In this document: one piece after another, positions 1 to 10,403 of the stretch
Numbering within the stretch: position 1 is the stretch's first letter
Layout of the letters: each line of letters begins with the position of its first letter
Assembly: GCA_934663645.1 (NCBI GenBank)
Contig: CAKUKR010000006.1
Location: forward strand, 1 to 47,924
Source of the DNA: an uncultured Muribaculaceae bacterium
GTDB lineage: Bacteria; Bacteroidota; Bacteroidia; Bacteroidales; Muribaculaceae
Direction of reading: 5' to 3'
DNA length: 47,924 bases
Made by a program: the position numbers and the translations under genes
Notes under the pieces: generated by a model
Seen by the model: only the letters and a program-made list of their open reading frames with translations
Databases searched by the model: none
Told to the model about the DNA's origin: nothing

Positions 1-1
1 T

Positions 2-74
<73 letters not shown>

Positions 75-94
75 CAATCCTTGCAGATTATATT

Positions 95-182
95 GTCTAG
101 GTGGCGGAATTGGTAGACGCGCTACTTTGAGGGGGTAGTGGCCGTTTTGGCTGTGTGAGTTCGAGTCTCATCCTAGACACCA
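95..182 (+). tRNA. tRNA-Leu (anticodon GAG)
   Basis: This is a class II tRNA with a long variable arm. The acceptor stem GTCTAGG pairs with CCTAGAC, the D-loop region is GGCGGAATTGGTAGACGC as typical of leucine tRNAs, the anticodon loop TTGAGGG carries GAG at 129-131, and the T loop is GTTCGAGTC. The CCA end is encoded at 180-182, unlike in the glycine tRNA just upstream. Confidence 0.95.
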
Positions 183-187
183 ATGGA

Positions 188-232
188 AACGGGGGGGTAT
201 TAACATTGGTTAATACCCCCCGTTTTTATTTT
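188..232 (+). terminator. Intrinsic terminator of the tRNA pair
   Basis: A strong hairpin begins a few bases after the leucine tRNA: ACGGGGGG-TATTA on the left pairs with TAATA-CCCCCCGT on the right, followed directly by TTTTATTTT. The long G:C stem and the U-tract make this a convincing Rho-independent terminator. Confidence 0.85.
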
Positions 233-319
233 ACGCCAGCCGTGTCAGCAGCAATATGCTCATGGACGGCTGTCCCAGTTCTACTATGGCTAAAAATAAT
301 AACATATAACTGCCACACT

Positions 320-2407
320 ATGTTACGCAAGATTCCGCTTTTCACAGCATGCGCATTCGCGGCACTGACGCTCGCGGCGCAGACTGAACCTGTCGACACA
401 GTGCCGTCAACAGACCTCGCAGAGATAGTCATCGAAGCTCCTAAAGTGATACGCAAGACAGACCGGGATGTGTTCTACCCCTCGCAGAGCGCAGTAGACG
501 CATCCAAGAACGGCCTGCAACTGACACGCAACTTGATGATCCCCACCCTGTCGGTAAACGACATAGCAGGGTCAATCACCTCCGCCGGACAAGCGGTAGA
601 GGTACGCATCAACGGCCGCAAGGCCACTATCAAGCAGGTGCAGCAGCTGCTGCCGGAAACTATCAAGAAAGTAGAGTGGATAGACAACCCCGGACTGAAG
701 TACAACGGCGCAAACGGCGTGCTGAACTTCGTGGTAGCCAACCCGGACAAAGGCGGCTCGCTGATGCTGGACGGCATGCAAGCCCTCAACACGAGCTGGG
801 GAGAGTATTCCGGCTCGCTCAAGCTGAATTACGGCAAGTCGCAGTGGGGGCTGTCGTCGCAATACAAGCTGACCAACAAGATAGGCATGCACCGCGAATA
901 CACAGAGACATTCACATACCCCGACGGCACGAAACTCACCCGCGAGGAAACGCCCATAGGAGGTCATGCCGATGACAACAACGGACAGCTGTTCCAGCTC
1001 GACTACAGCTACATCAAGCCGGACACCACGGTGCTGTATGTCGCCGTTGCCGGAAACAAGAGTTTTTCCCAAGGGCAGCTGTTCGAGGGGCTCATGACGC
1101 TCAGCAACAGCCCGGACAAGATAAGGCTGCGCGACTATAACACGCAGGACGGCTTCACGCCTAACGTCCGTGCATACCTCGAGCAGCATTTCGCGCACAA
1201 CCAGCTCATAGCCATCGATTTCAACAGTGAGTTCTACAACGGCCACACCCTTCATTCATACATCGAGAGCGACGAGCAGACGCATAAGCAGCTGACCGAC
1301 GTGAACACCTCGATACACGACCGCAACCAGATGTACAGCGTCGAGGCGGACTATATCAAGCGATGGAGAAACTCATCACTGACCGCTGGAGCGTCATACA
1401 CAGCCAACCGCAACCGCTCGACATACGAGAACCTCGACAACGAGCTCTTCCACCAGCGGCAGGACTATATGTACCTGTTCGGCGAGTATATGCAGCGCAT
1501 CAACCGTGTGACACTCTCCGCCGGCGTGGGAGCGCAGTACACTTCGTTCAAGTTCCGCGAGACCGGCCAGGGCAACGACTCCTGGCATTTCCGCCCGCAG
1601 TTCTCAATGTCATACTCGCTTAACCAGACATCGCAATTCCGGTTGTCATTCAGGACTTGGCAGAACGCCCCCTCGCTGGCAGAGACCAACATCACGCCGC
1701 AGCAGACAGACGGCTTCCAGTGGACAGTCGGCAACCCGAACCTGAAAACGTCGTCGTCATATATGCTCACACTGCGCTACAACTTCACGTTCCCGCGTGT
1801 GATGGGCACATTCGGCGTGCGGGCATTCACCAGCCCCAATGCCATAACCAAGTACCTGGAATGGCAGGACGACCGCCTCGTGACCTCTTACGAGAACAGC
1901 AAGGGCCTTCAGAACCTGACGTTCACCCTCTCTCCGCAAGTGGAAATCATACCCGACTGGCTCATGGCAAGCGGCACACTGGAGTACAAGATTGAGCGCA
2001 TGAGCGGCAACGGCTACCGCCTGTACAACCACAACTGGTGCGGCATGGTCGATGCGATGGTGCAGCACTGGGGCTTCCAGCTCATGGCACGATACATGAA
2101 AGCGCCGACGAGCCTGTGGGGCGAAGTGCTGACGTGGGGTGAATCATTCTCCCTCGTCTCGCTCGCCTACAACTGGAGAGGCTGGCAGTTCACCGCCGGC
2201 GTGTACTGCCCTTTCACCAAATATGACCAAGGGTCGCGGTCGCTCAACCGCTACAACACCAACGAGAAACACACGCGCCTTGACATCGCGCCGATGCCCT
2301 TCGTCAACATCAGCTACAATGTGCAGTGGGGACGGCAGAAGCGCAGCGCCCAAAAGCTCGTCAACGCTGGCGGCAGCGTAGACCGCTCGACAGCCGGAAG
2401 CCGTTGA
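320..2407 (+). CDS. TonB-dependent receptor-like outer-membrane beta-barrel protein
   Basis: The 695-residue product starts with a signal peptide (MLRKIPLFTACAFAALTLAA, cut near AQT). A plug-like region follows at about residues 35-140 (EIVIEAPKVIRK, then INGRKATIKQVQQLLPETIK and WIDNPGLKYNG). The rest is rich in alternating aromatic and polar strands, as in a beta-barrel. This pattern matches the outer-membrane beta-barrel family 3 TonB receptors, but the usual carboxypeptidase-regulatory domain at the N-terminus is absent. The ATG at 320 was chosen because it opens directly on the signal peptide; the frame stays open upstream into the tRNA. The substrate cannot be read from the sequence. 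No TonB box or partner lipoprotein gene is evident next to it, so it may be a stand-alone porin-like receptor. Confidence 0.8.
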   Translation: MLRKIPLFTACAFAALTLAAQTEPVDTVPSTDLAEIVIEAPKVIRKTDRDVFYPSQSAVDASKNGLQLTRNLMIPTLSVNDIAGSITSAGQAVEVRINGRKATIKQVQQLLPETIKKVEWIDNPGLKYNGANGVLNFVVANPDKGGSLMLDGMQALNTSWGEYSGSLKLNYGKSQWGLSSQYKLTNKIGMHREYTETFTYPDGTKLTREETPIGGHADDNNGQLFQLDYSYIKPDTTVLYVAVAGNKSFSQGQLFEGLMTLSNSPDKIRLRDYNTQDGFTPNVRAYLEQHFAHNQLIAIDFNSEFYNGHTLHSYIESDEQTHKQLTDVNTSIHDRNQMYSVEADYIKRWRNSSLTAGASYTANRNRSTYENLDNELFHQRQDYMYLFGEYMQRINRVTLSAGVGAQYTSFKFRETGQGNDSWHFRPQFSMSYSLNQTSQFRLSFRTWQNAPSLAETNITPQQTDGFQWTVGNPNLKTSSSYMLTLRYNFTFPRVMGTFGVRAFTSPNAITKYLEWQDDRLVTSYENSKGLQNLTFTLSPQVEIIPDWLMASGTLEYKIERMSGNGYRLYNHNWCGMVDAMVQHWGFQLMARYMKAPTSLWGEVLTWGESFSLVSLAYNWRGWQFTAGVYCPFTKYDQGSRSLNRYNTNEKHTRLDIAPMPFVNISYNVQWGRQKRSAQKLVNAGGSVDRSTAGSR

Positions 2408-2578
2408 TGTACGGGCGAGTGTTAAAATAATATCCACCAGCGGATTAACATATACAAAACTGCAATTATCCGTCTTCCGGGCTGAACCATTCAGAGGGGA
2501 GTGTTGTTGACACTACGAAAGAAGATAGATTTTTGTTCATTAAGTTTTAGTAATTAGACGGGAAACATCCGTGTATTG

Positions 2579-2611
2579 AAAGCGGCTGCTCGCGAGAGTT
2601 GCCGCTTTTGC
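2579..2611 (+). terminator. Candidate terminator after the first receptor gene
   Basis: AAAGCGGC at 2579-2586 pairs with GCCGCTTT at 2601-2608, with a loop that itself contains the palindrome CTCGCGAG. The right arm runs into TTTTG. The 320-base gap between the receptor and parE holds this hairpin and the parE promoter; I see no gene in it. Confidence 0.5.
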
Positions 2612-2645
2612 TGTATGCCGCCGTTGTGAAGCGGAAACAGGGAGG

Positions 2646-2676
2646 TTGCGTATGTGCCGGGAATTTAGTACTTTTG
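2646..2676 (+). promoter_or_regulatory. Promoter of the parE operon (Bacteroidetes type)
   Basis: TTG at 2646-2648 is followed after 20 bases by TACTTTTG at 2669-2676, which fits the Bacteroidetes -33/-7 form (TTTG, 19-21 bases, TAnnTTTG). Transcription would start near 2682, giving a leader of about 47 bases before parE. No other such promoter is visible up to 11612, so this one may serve the whole run. Confidence 0.65.
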
Positions 2677-2728
2677 CAGATGCTCCGGGCTTTGTCGCCC
2701 AGGGCATTTATCAGCATCTCACAACGAC

Positions 2729-4705
2729 ATGGCGCAGGAAAACAACGAGATTTTCGACATGCCGGCATCTGACGGTGTCGCAGAGTACGGCAGTGACTCC
2801 ATCAAGACCCTTGCATGGAACGAACACATACGCCGCCGCCCCGGAATGTACATAGGCAAGCTGGGAGACGGCTCACATTCCGACGACGGCATTTATGTGC
2901 TCATCAAGGAGGTCATAGACAACGGCATCGATGAGTTCAACATGGGCGCGGGAAAACGCATCGAAATCGAAATCAGCGAGAACCGGCGCGTGTCCGTGCG
3001 CGACTACGGACGCGGCATACCCCTCGACAAGGTGATCGATGTGGCATCGAAAATCAACACCGGCGGAAAGTTCGACAGCAAGACATTCCAGAAGGCTGTC
3101 GGCCTGAACGGCGTAGGTCTGAAGGCGGTCAACGCACTCAGTGAGGACTGTACTGTTGAGAGTGTGCGCAACGGCCAGAAAGTGACCATTGAGTTCAAGA
3201 AGGGGGAGCTGACAAGCGACAGCGGCATCGAGCCGACAACGGAGGAAAACGGCACGCGGGTGACATTCACCCCTGACGACATACTGTTCCGGGGATTTGC
3301 CTACCGCATGGACGTAATCGAGACGATGGTGAAGAATTACACCTACCTGAACGCCGGGCTGAGCATCTTCCTCAACGGCAAGAAGTACTGTTCGCGCCAC
3401 GGCCTGCTCGACTTGCTGACCGACAACATGACCTCCGAGCCGCTCTACCCTATCATACACCTGCAAGGCGATGACATCGAGGTGGTGCTGACACATACCA
3501 ACCAGTCGGGTGAGGAATACTATTCATTCGTCAACGGACAGCACACCACACAGGGTGGCACGCACCTGACGGCGTTCCGCGAACACCTGTGCCGCACCGT
3601 CAAGGAGTTCTCCGGCAAGGGGTATGAGTTCTCCGACATCCGCAACGGCATCGTGGCGGCAATTGCAGTCCGCATACAGGAGCCGGTATTTGAGAGCCAG
3701 ACCAAGACCAAACTCGGAAGCAAGGAAATCGCGCCGGACAGCCCGGTGACGGTCAACAAGTTTATCGGCGACTTCATCAAGAAGGAGCTGGACGACTACC
3801 TGCACCGCCATACGGACGTGGCAGAAGCCATGCTTGCCAAGATTGCCGCAAGCGAGAAGGAACGCAAGGCGATAGCCGGCGTCACAAAGCTGGCCCGCGA
3901 GAAGGCGAAGAAGGTGAGCCTGCACAACCGCAAGCTGCGCGACTGCCGCGTGCATTACAACGACACTGTCAAGCCGTCGGCCAAGGAGGACCGCCGCGAC
4001 GAGACGTCTATATTCATCACCGAGGGCGACTCCGCCTCGGGAACAATCACCAAGGTGCGCAACGCGCAGACACAAGCCGTGTTCTCGCTGCGAGGCAAGC
4101 CACTCAACTCATACGGCAAGACACGCGAGGTGGTGTACAAAAACGACGAGTTCAACCTGCTCCAAGCCGCGCTAAACATCGAGGGAGGCATCGACGGGCT
4201 GCGTTACAACAAGGTTATCATCGCAACCGATGCCGATGTGGACGGCATGCACATACGCTTGCTCATCACCACCTTCTTCCTCGTCTTCTTCCCAGACCTC
4301 ATCAAGGAGGGTCATGTCTACATACTGCAGACACCGCTGTTCCGTGTGCGCGACAAGAAAAGCACACGCCGTGCGGGGGGAAAGCGCAAGCGTGCCGCGA
4401 CTGCCGAGGGCAAGGACACCCTGTATTGCTATACCGACGAGGAGCGCGTCGCCGCTATCGAGAAGTTTGGCAACAATGCCGAAATCACACGGTTCAAGGG
4501 CCTCGGCGAAATCAACGACGACGAGTTTGCGGAGTTCATCGGCCCGAACATGAGGCTTGACCCCGTGCTGCTCGACGAGAACATCTCGCTGAAAAAAGAC
4601 CACACGATAGCCGACCTGCTGGAGTTCTATATGGGTACCAACACCATGACACGGCAGAATTTCATAATCGACAACCTTATCGTCGAGGACGACACGGAGC
4701 TATGA
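2729..4705 (+). CDS. parE: DNA topoisomerase IV subunit B (ATPase subunit)
   Basis: ParE supplies the ATPase and TOPRIM parts of topoisomerase IV, which decatenates daughter chromosomes together with ParC. The 658-residue product shows the GHKL ATPase motifs ([10 protein letters not shown] at 61-70 with the catalytic Glu61, GRGIP at 94-98, [14 protein letters not shown] at 125-138). The transducer domain follows, then the TOPRIM motifs ITEGDSASG near residue 432 and [10 protein letters not shown] near 502. RFKGLGEIN marks the C-terminal end of the core. The length is typical of ParE and shorter than GyrB of many bacteria. The likely partner, parC, is about 40 kb away on the other strand. The gene overlaps coaD by four bases (ATGA). 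GyrB is the alternative, but pairing with the ParC-like protein in this window favours ParE. Confidence 0.92.
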   Translation: MAQENNEIFDMPASDGVAEYGSDSIKTLAWNEHIRRRPGMYIGKLGDGSHSDDGIYVLIKEVIDNGIDEFNMGAGKRIEIEISENRRVSVRDYGRGIPLDKVIDVASKINTGGKFDSKTFQKAVGLNGVGLKAVNALSEDCTVESVRNGQKVTIEFKKGELTSDSGIEPTTEENGTRVTFTPDDILFRGFAYRMDVIETMVKNYTYLNAGLSIFLNGKKYCSRHGLLDLLTDNMTSEPLYPIIHLQGDDIEVVLTHTNQSGEEYYSFVNGQHTTQGGTHLTAFREHLCRTVKEFSGKGYEFSDIRNGIVAAIAVRIQEPVFESQTKTKLGSKEIAPDSPVTVNKFIGDFIKKELDDYLHRHTDVAEAMLAKIAASEKERKAIAGVTKLAREKAKKVSLHNRKLRDCRVHYNDTVKPSAKEDRRDETSIFITEGDSASGTITKVRNAQTQAVFSLRGKPLNSYGKTREVVYKNDEFNLLQAALNIEGGIDGLRYNKVIIATDADVDGMHIRLLITTFFLVFFPDLIKEGHVYILQTPLFRVRDKKSTRRAGGKRKRAATAEGKDTLYCYTDEERVAAIEKFGNNAEITRFKGLGEINDDEFAEFIGPNMRLDPVLLDENISLKKDHTIADLLEFYMGTNTMTRQNFIIDNLIVEDDTEL

Positions 4706-5145
4706 GGACGACATTCTTTGCCGGGAGTTTTGACCCGTTCACGCTGGGACACAAGGACATAGCCGACCGAGCTTTGGCGATGTTCGACCGACTGGTGATA
4801 GGCATAGGCTACAACGAGTACAAGGCCGGGCGCAGAAGCCTGCCGGAGCGGATAGCCGCTATCGAGAGGATATACGAGGGTGACAGCCGCGTGTCGGTGG
4901 TCACCTACACCGGGCTGACAGCAAACGCAGCCGCCGAGGCCGGCGCGTGCTGCCTGGTGCGCGGCGTGCGTGACACACGCGACTTTGAGTACGAGAAAGC
5001 CATTGCCGAGGTCAACCGCCGCCTGTTCGGCATCGAGACGGTGCTGCTGTTTGCCGACCCCTCGCTGTCATACGTGTCAAGCTCAATGGTGTCTGAACTG
5101 GAACACCACGGCTACGACGTGTCGCAGTTCCTGCCCGGCAAATGA
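4702..5145 (+). CDS. coaD: Pantetheine-phosphate adenylyltransferase
   Basis: CoaD transfers AMP from ATP to 4'-phosphopantetheine, giving dephospho-CoA in coenzyme A synthesis in the cytoplasm. The 147-residue protein begins with the nucleotidyltransferase motif [10 protein letters not shown] (residues 8-17), shows [12 protein letters not shown] in the middle, and ends the core with [11 protein letters not shown], the equivalent of the ISSSxVRE motif. The start codon overlaps the parE stop (ATGA), which suggests translational coupling. Length and motifs are fully ordinary for the family. Confidence 0.96.
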   Translation: MRTTFFAGSFDPFTLGHKDIADRALAMFDRLVIGIGYNEYKAGRRSLPERIAAIERIYEGDSRVSVVTYTGLTANAAAEAGACCLVRGVRDTRDFEYEKAIAEVNRRLFGIETVLLFADPSLSYVSSSMVSELEHHGYDVSQFLPGK

Positions 5146-5209
5146 CATGCCCCGTTAAACTGACAGCGGCACAATACACTCTAACCGAAAAACAGACACA
5201 ACCTGATAT

Positions 5210-6820
5210 ATGAAAAGAAAGATGATATTCCCGGTTGCCGCAATCGCGGCTTTGGGCACGCTGGTGTCCGTGGGACAATATACCGCCAACACCAAGCTGC
5301 GCATGGCTGAAGCCGCAATCGCGCAGCTGTATGTCGATACAGTCAACGAGGACAAGGTCGTGGAAGATGCCATACGCGGCATGCTCAACGAGCTCGACCC
5401 GCACTCCTCCTACTCCACCGCCGAGGAGACACGCGCACTCAACGAGCCGCTCAGCGGCAAGTTCAGCGGCGTGGGGATAATGTACAACATGAACAACGAC
5501 ACGCTGTATGTCCTCTCCACCGTCCCCGGAGGCCCGGCCGAGAAAGTGGGGATGCGTGCCGGCGACCGCATCATCTCTGTCAACGACTCGGTTATAGCCG
5601 GCGTGAAAATCTCAACACGCGACATACAACACAAGCTGCGCGGCCCGAAAGGCACACACGTCAACGTCACTGTGCTGCGCCGCGAGGCAGGCTCGTCTGA
5701 CACTGTGCAGTTCAAGATAACCCGTGACGACATACCTATCAACAGCGTCGATGCTGCATACATGGTTGACAGCAAGACCGGCTTCATACGCCTCAACAAG
5801 TTTGCTGAAGACACCCCCAAGGAGATGCGCGAGGCCATATCGAAGCTGCAGAAACAGGGTATGCAGCAGCTTATCCTCGACCTGGTGGACAACGGCGGCG
5901 GCTACCTGAACGCCGCTCCGGACATGCTCGGCGAGTTCCTTGCCCCGGGGTCGATGGTGGTTTACACAGAGGGGCGCAACTCGCCGCGCTACGAGCTGAA
6001 AGCGTACCCCAAGGGGAAGAAGCCGCTGTTTGCTGAAGGCCGCCTGGTGGTAATGGTCAACCAGTACTCCGCATCGGCAGCCGAAATTGCATCCGGAGCG
6101 ATACAGGACTGGGACCGTGGCGTAATCGTAGGCCGCCGCACATTCGGCAAAGGCCTCGTGCAGCGGCCCATACCCTTCCCCGACGGCTCGATGATGCGCC
6201 TGACCGTAGCCCATTACTACACCCCTACCGGCCGCTACATACAGAAGCCATACGACAAAGGGAAAGGCAGCAAGTACGCCCAGGACATACTCGACCGCCT
6301 CAACAGCGGCGAGCTGATGCACGCCGATTCCGTAAAGCAGGTTGACTCGCTGCGTGTCAGCACACTGCGGCTGCACCGTCCGGTATACGGAGGCGGAGGC
6401 ATCTCGCCTGACCGCTTCGTGGCTCTCGACACCATGGCATACACCAAGTATTACCGCAACGTGGTCGCCAAGGGCGTGCTGAACCGCTATGTGATCAACT
6501 ATGTGGACAAGCACCGCAAGGACATCAAGAAGAAATACCACAACGACGATGACTTCGTGCGCACGTTTGAGGTCAGCGACGGCATGATAGCCGACCTGCG
6601 CACCATGGCGGAGCAGGAGAAAGTGGAATACAATGCCGAGCAGGAAGCGCAGTCACTGGAGCTGTTCAAAATGATAATCAAAGCACTCATAGGCCGCGAC
6701 ATATTCACGCAGGAAACATATTTCAAGGTCTACAACGCATACGACCCCATTTTCCGCGAGGCTCTGCGTGTCATTAACAGCGACGACTACGATGACATTT
6801 TGCCGCCGTCGGCTCGCTGA
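5210..6820 (+). CDS. S41 family C-terminal processing peptidase (CtpA/Prc-like)
   Basis: The 536-residue protein has an N-terminal signal or anchor segment (IFPVAAIAALGTLVSVG), the S41 N-terminal helical part, a PDZ domain at about 80-175 (GVGIMYNMNNDTLYVLSTV, then GPAEKVGMRAGDRIISVND), and the catalytic core. The nucleophile lies in NQYSASAAEIASG near residues 287-289 and the general-base lysine in RTFGKGLVQ near 313. Such enzymes act in the periplasm and trim the C-termini of substrate proteins. It lies 64 bases after coaD with no visible promoter, so it is probably in the same operon. A second, lipid-anchored S41 protein is encoded at 43268-44299. Confidence 0.93.
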   Translation: MKRKMIFPVAAIAALGTLVSVGQYTANTKLRMAEAAIAQLYVDTVNEDKVVEDAIRGMLNELDPHSSYSTAEETRALNEPLSGKFSGVGIMYNMNNDTLYVLSTVPGGPAEKVGMRAGDRIISVNDSVIAGVKISTRDIQHKLRGPKGTHVNVTVLRREAGSSDTVQFKITRDDIPINSVDAAYMVDSKTGFIRLNKFAEDTPKEMREAISKLQKQGMQQLILDLVDNGGGYLNAAPDMLGEFLAPGSMVVYTEGRNSPRYELKAYPKGKKPLFAEGRLVVMVNQYSASAAEIASGAIQDWDRGVIVGRRTFGKGLVQRPIPFPDGSMMRLTVAHYYTPTGRYIQKPYDKGKGSKYAQDILDRLNSGELMHADSVKQVDSLRVSTLRLHRPVYGGGGISPDRFVALDTMAYTKYYRNVVAKGVLNRYVINYVDKHRKDIKKKYHNDDDFVRTFEVSDGMIADLRTMAEQEKVEYNAEQEAQSLELFKMIIKALIGRDIFTQETYFKVYNAYDPIFREALRVINSDDYDDILPPSAR

Positions 6821-6864
6821 CAAGACGGCAAATCCCGAAATGACATAATATCAATATATTAGTG

Positions 6865-8319
6865 ATGATAACAGGGTTACGCCCACATCTGACAGCACTG
6901 CTTGCCCTTGTCCTCGCGACAGGGGCGGGCAGTGCCGATGTCATGGCTCGCCGTCCGTCACGGGTGCCGCACGGCACACACGACAGATACCAGCACCGCA
7001 ACCCCGGGTCATACCCCTGCCTGGGAGACGAGGACTTTGAAGGCTTCCGCAAGGATGACCCGATGCGTGTCCGCGAGCCAGAAGAGATATTGGCATCAAT
7101 TGATACCACTGCGATCAAACTCCCGGTATGCAACCCGTTCCAAGCCCCGCTCATCTTCAGCGGATACATGCAGCCGCAGGAGCGCAAGATACAGGTTGAC
7201 ACCGTATTGCGCTACACAGCCCCATACATCTCAACTGACGGCGAACCCACATATACCTCACCCAAACCCACGTTGGAACTGTCTCGCGACCTGACCAACG
7301 ACATACAACTCTCACAACAAGGGGCATGGATACGTCAACAGTATATGGTGCAGAACCCGCAAGCAATAGAATACGGCTCATGGCTGCTGCCGGGGCTGCC
7401 GGAGCTGCCTCCGGAGGACTACAGCTTTGAGGGATACGTCAGCCGGCTGCGGCTGCCGCAGGTGGATGTAGAGAACATCACGCTGTCCAAGCGCAAGATT
7501 GACAAGATACACTGGCTGCACGTCCTGAACGGCGGCATACAGTTCTCACAGGCGTTCATCTCGAAAAACTGGTACCAGGGCGGCAACGACCACCTCGCGC
7601 TGCTGGTCAACTTCTACTGGAACGTCAAGCTGAACCAAGCATACCACCCTAACACACTGTTTGAGAACACCATAAGCTACAAACTCGGGCTGAACTCAAC
7701 ATCACAGGACAAATACCACAAGTATTCCATAACCGAAGACCTGCTGCAATGGAACATGAACTTCGGCATCAAGGCCCGTAAGAAGTGGTACTATTCGCTA
7801 ACGGCCCAGTTCAAGACGCAGACACTCAACAGCTACCCGGCTGACAGCGAGACACGCACGGCTGCCTTCCTGTCGCCCGCAGAGCTGAATGTCGGCGCAG
7901 GTATGACATACTCCACCACTGGCAGGCACAACACGCTGAAATTCAAAGCCGCGCTATCACCGTTGTCATACAACATGAAAATGTGCCTGGACAACAAAGT
8001 AGATCCTACACAGTTCGGCATCACAGCCGGCAAGCGCATCCTCAACGAAGTCGGCAGCAGCTCGGAGCTGACACTCGACTGGATAATAACCTCCAACATC
8101 TCGTACCGCTCGCGGCTGTTCGTGTTTACCGACTACAAAAACTACTCGCACGACTGGGAGAACACGCTGACGTTTACTATCAACCGCTTTCTTTCCACGC
8201 AGATTTACGCTCACCTGAGGTATGACACCGCCGGCAACGCCAGCATACCCGGCTGGCGGCACTGGATGCTCAAGGAGATACTGAGTTTCGGCTTCGCCTA
8301 CTCATTCTCCACAAAGTGA
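6865..8319 (+). CDS. DUF3078 family protein
   Basis: The 484-residue product has a signal peptide (LTALLALVLATGAGSADVMA). From about residue 210 it carries the hallmark of the Bacteroidetes DUF3078 family: WLHVLNGGIQFSQAFISKNW followed by YQGGND, and later WNMNFGIKARKKWYYS. The C-terminal half is rich in aromatic beta-strands and is likely a small outer-membrane barrel. GTG at 6862 directly precedes ATG at 6865; the ATG was preferred. Its biochemical role is unknown. The next gene begins at or just after its stop codon, so it is coupled to the BtuB-like receptor. The basic linker at residues 30-60 is likely periplasmic. Confidence 0.82.
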   Translation: MITGLRPHLTALLALVLATGAGSADVMARRPSRVPHGTHDRYQHRNPGSYPCLGDEDFEGFRKDDPMRVREPEEILASIDTTAIKLPVCNPFQAPLIFSGYMQPQERKIQVDTVLRYTAPYISTDGEPTYTSPKPTLELSRDLTNDIQLSQQGAWIRQQYMVQNPQAIEYGSWLLPGLPELPPEDYSFEGYVSRLRLPQVDVENITLSKRKIDKIHWLHVLNGGIQFSQAFISKNWYQGGNDHLALLVNFYWNVKLNQAYHPNTLFENTISYKLGLNSTSQDKYHKYSITEDLLQWNMNFGIKARKKWYYSLTAQFKTQTLNSYPADSETRTAAFLSPAELNVGAGMTYSTTGRHNTLKFKAALSPLSYNMKMCLDNKVDPTQFGITAGKRILNEVGSSSELTLDWIITSNISYRSRLFVFTDYKNYSHDWENTLTFTINRFLSTQIYAHLRYDTAGNASIPGWRHWMLKEILSFGFAYSFSTK

Positions 8320-8321
8320 CC

Positions 8322-10403
8322 ATGCGCAAACACCGCCATTGCAACACTATGCACAACAACCAGCTTTTCCGCCTCGCGACATCGGTTTTCGTATCGGCAA
8401 CAGCTGTCACGTGCACGGCATATAGCACAGAGCCGGCAGACACCACCGCGCTCGGTGAGGTGACAGTGACTGCAAGCCGCGACCCTTACGGCAGCGTGAT
8501 ACCGGCACAGAAACTCGACGGCGAGCAGCTCGAAAGGCTCAACAGCCACAACGTAGCGGACGCAATACGCTATTTCTCCGGCGTGCAAATCAAGGACTAC
8601 GGAGGCGTGGGCGGCGTCAAGACGGTGGATATGCGAAGCATGGGCTCTAACCATACCGGCGTGTTCTATGACGGCATACAGCTGGGCAACGCGCAGAACG
8701 GGCAAATAGACCTGGGCAAATTCTCACTCGACAACATCGAGGAAATATCGATGTACAACGGTCAGAAGAGCGAAGTGTTCCAAAGTGCCAAGGACTTCGG
8801 CACAGCCGGTTCGATATACCTGCGTACACGCTATCCGCGCTTCGAGGCTGGCAAGCGCACTAACGTCAACGTGACATACCGCACCGGCTCATTCGGGCTT
8901 CAGAACCCGTCTGTGAGAATGGAGTACCGGCTTTCGCCCACAGTGAGCGCGTCCGTCAACGGCGAGTTCACCTACGCCTCAGGGCGTTACCGCTTCCGAT
9001 ACCGCAAAGTGTTCAGCGACGGCACGTTGGCCTGGGACACCACAGCCACTCGCCGCAACGGCGACATACACGCATACCGCCTCGAAGCCGGGCTGTTCGG
9101 CCGTCCGGAACGAGGCCGCTGGATGGCAAAAGCGTATTACTATGACTCGAACAAAGGCATCCCCGGTGCCATAGTCAACAACGTGTGGAAAAGCTCGCAA
9201 CGCCAATGGGACCGCAACTTCTTCGTCCAGGGCTCTTGGCAACGCGAGATGTCTGACCGCTACTCGCTGATGGTCAACGCAAAATACGCACGCGACTATA
9301 TGCGCTACCTCAATCCGGACACGACACTGATGTATATCGACAACTCGTTTCATCAGGACGAGGCATACGTATCGACAGCAAACCGTTTCGCGATAATGCG
9401 CGGCTGGGATGCAGACGTGTCCGTTGACTGGCAATGGAATCACCTCAGCTCGTCAATGGTGAACTTCGCCTACCCCACCCGCCACACGCTCCTCGCCGCT
9501 GCTGCCACTGCCTGGAGGCGCGGCGCGTTCAAGGCGCAGGCAAGCGTGCTGGGCACATTCGTATGGGACAGGTACACAGTCACCGATGGTGTGGGCTACA
9601 GCAACCGCAGGCTGTCGTCGCTGGCGCGGTTCACCCCTGCCCTGTTCGCCTCATGGGACATACCGGGAGGTACAGGGCTGTCGCTGCGGGCGTTCTACAA
9701 GCGCATATTCCGTATGCCTACATTCAACGACCTGTATTACACCGACATCGGCAACGCTTCTCTGCGCCCCGAATACGTCACCCAATACAATATCGGCATC
9801 ATCGAGCACCTCGCCCCGGCAGAGTCGTGGCTGCAGTCACTCGACATAACAGCCGACCTCTACCACAACCGCATCTCGGACAAGATAATCGCCGTACCCA
9901 AAGGCACAGGACAATACCGCTGGATGATGATGAATATCGGCCGTGTGCGTGTGCTCGGACTTGACGTGACAGCCTCCGCCGCTGCTTCACTCCCGGCTGG
10001 CATAACCATGCGCGGCCGTCTCAACTACACCTGGCAGATGGCTCGCGACTACACCGACCCGACAGACAATGACGGACGTGCCGGCACTTACCGTGGGCAG
10101 ATAGCCTACATACCACGCCACAGCGGCTCGGCTGTCGTGGGCGGCTCATGGCGCAGGCTCGACCTCAACTACAGTTTCATCTATGTCGGCGAGCGGTACG
10201 AGAACTCGAGCAACATACTTCAAAACCGCGTACAGCCATGGTACACGCACGATCTGTCGGTAAGCTGGCTGCAGCCCCTCGGGCGGACACGCCTGAAAAC
10301 GACGCTGGAGGTGAACAACCTGTTCAACCAGCAGTATGAAGTTATCATGAACTACCCGATGCCAGGACGCAATTTCCGCCTTATATTCCAGTTCGACCTA
10401 TGA
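8322..10403 (+). CDS. TonB-dependent receptor, BtuB-like (candidate corrinoid receptor)
   Basis: The 693-residue protein has a signal peptide followed by a TonB-box-like stretch and plug domain (LGEVTVTASRDPYGSV, then LNSHNVADAIRYFSGV and GVFYDGIQLGNAQNGQ). A 22-strand-type barrel follows and ends in the phenylalanine-rich terminus NFRLIFQFDL, with the conserved NNLFNQQYEV motif before it. The plug resembles BtuB-type receptors. The call as a corrinoid receptor rests mainly on the next gene, which overlaps by four bases and resembles BtuG, the surface propeller that hands vitamin B12 to BtuB in Bacteroides. No cobalamin riboswitch lies in front of this operon. GTG at 8316 is an alternative start. 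Another siderophore or metal chelate is possible. Confidence 0.75.
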   Translation: MRKHRHCNTMHNNQLFRLATSVFVSATAVTCTAYSTEPADTTALGEVTVTASRDPYGSVIPAQKLDGEQLERLNSHNVADAIRYFSGVQIKDYGGVGGVKTVDMRSMGSNHTGVFYDGIQLGNAQNGQIDLGKFSLDNIEEISMYNGQKSEVFQSAKDFGTAGSIYLRTRYPRFEAGKRTNVNVTYRTGSFGLQNPSVRMEYRLSPTVSASVNGEFTYASGRYRFRYRKVFSDGTLAWDTTATRRNGDIHAYRLEAGLFGRPERGRWMAKAYYYDSNKGIPGAIVNNVWKSSQRQWDRNFFVQGSWQREMSDRYSLMVNAKYARDYMRYLNPDTTLMYIDNSFHQDEAYVSTANRFAIMRGWDADVSVDWQWNHLSSSMVNFAYPTRHTLLAAAATAWRRGAFKAQASVLGTFVWDRYTVTDGVGYSNRRLSSLARFTPALFASWDIPGGTGLSLRAFYKRIFRMPTFNDLYYTDIGNASLRPEYVTQYNIGIIEHLAPAESWLQSLDITADLYHNRISDKIIAVPKGTGQYRWMMMNIGRVRVLGLDVTASAAASLPAGITMRGRLNYTWQMARDYTDPTDNDGRAGTYRGQIAYIPRHSGSAVVGGSWRRLDLNYSFIYVGERYENSSNILQNRVQPWYTHDLSVSWLQPLGRTRLKTTLEVNNLFNQQYEVIMNYPMPGRNFRLIFQFDL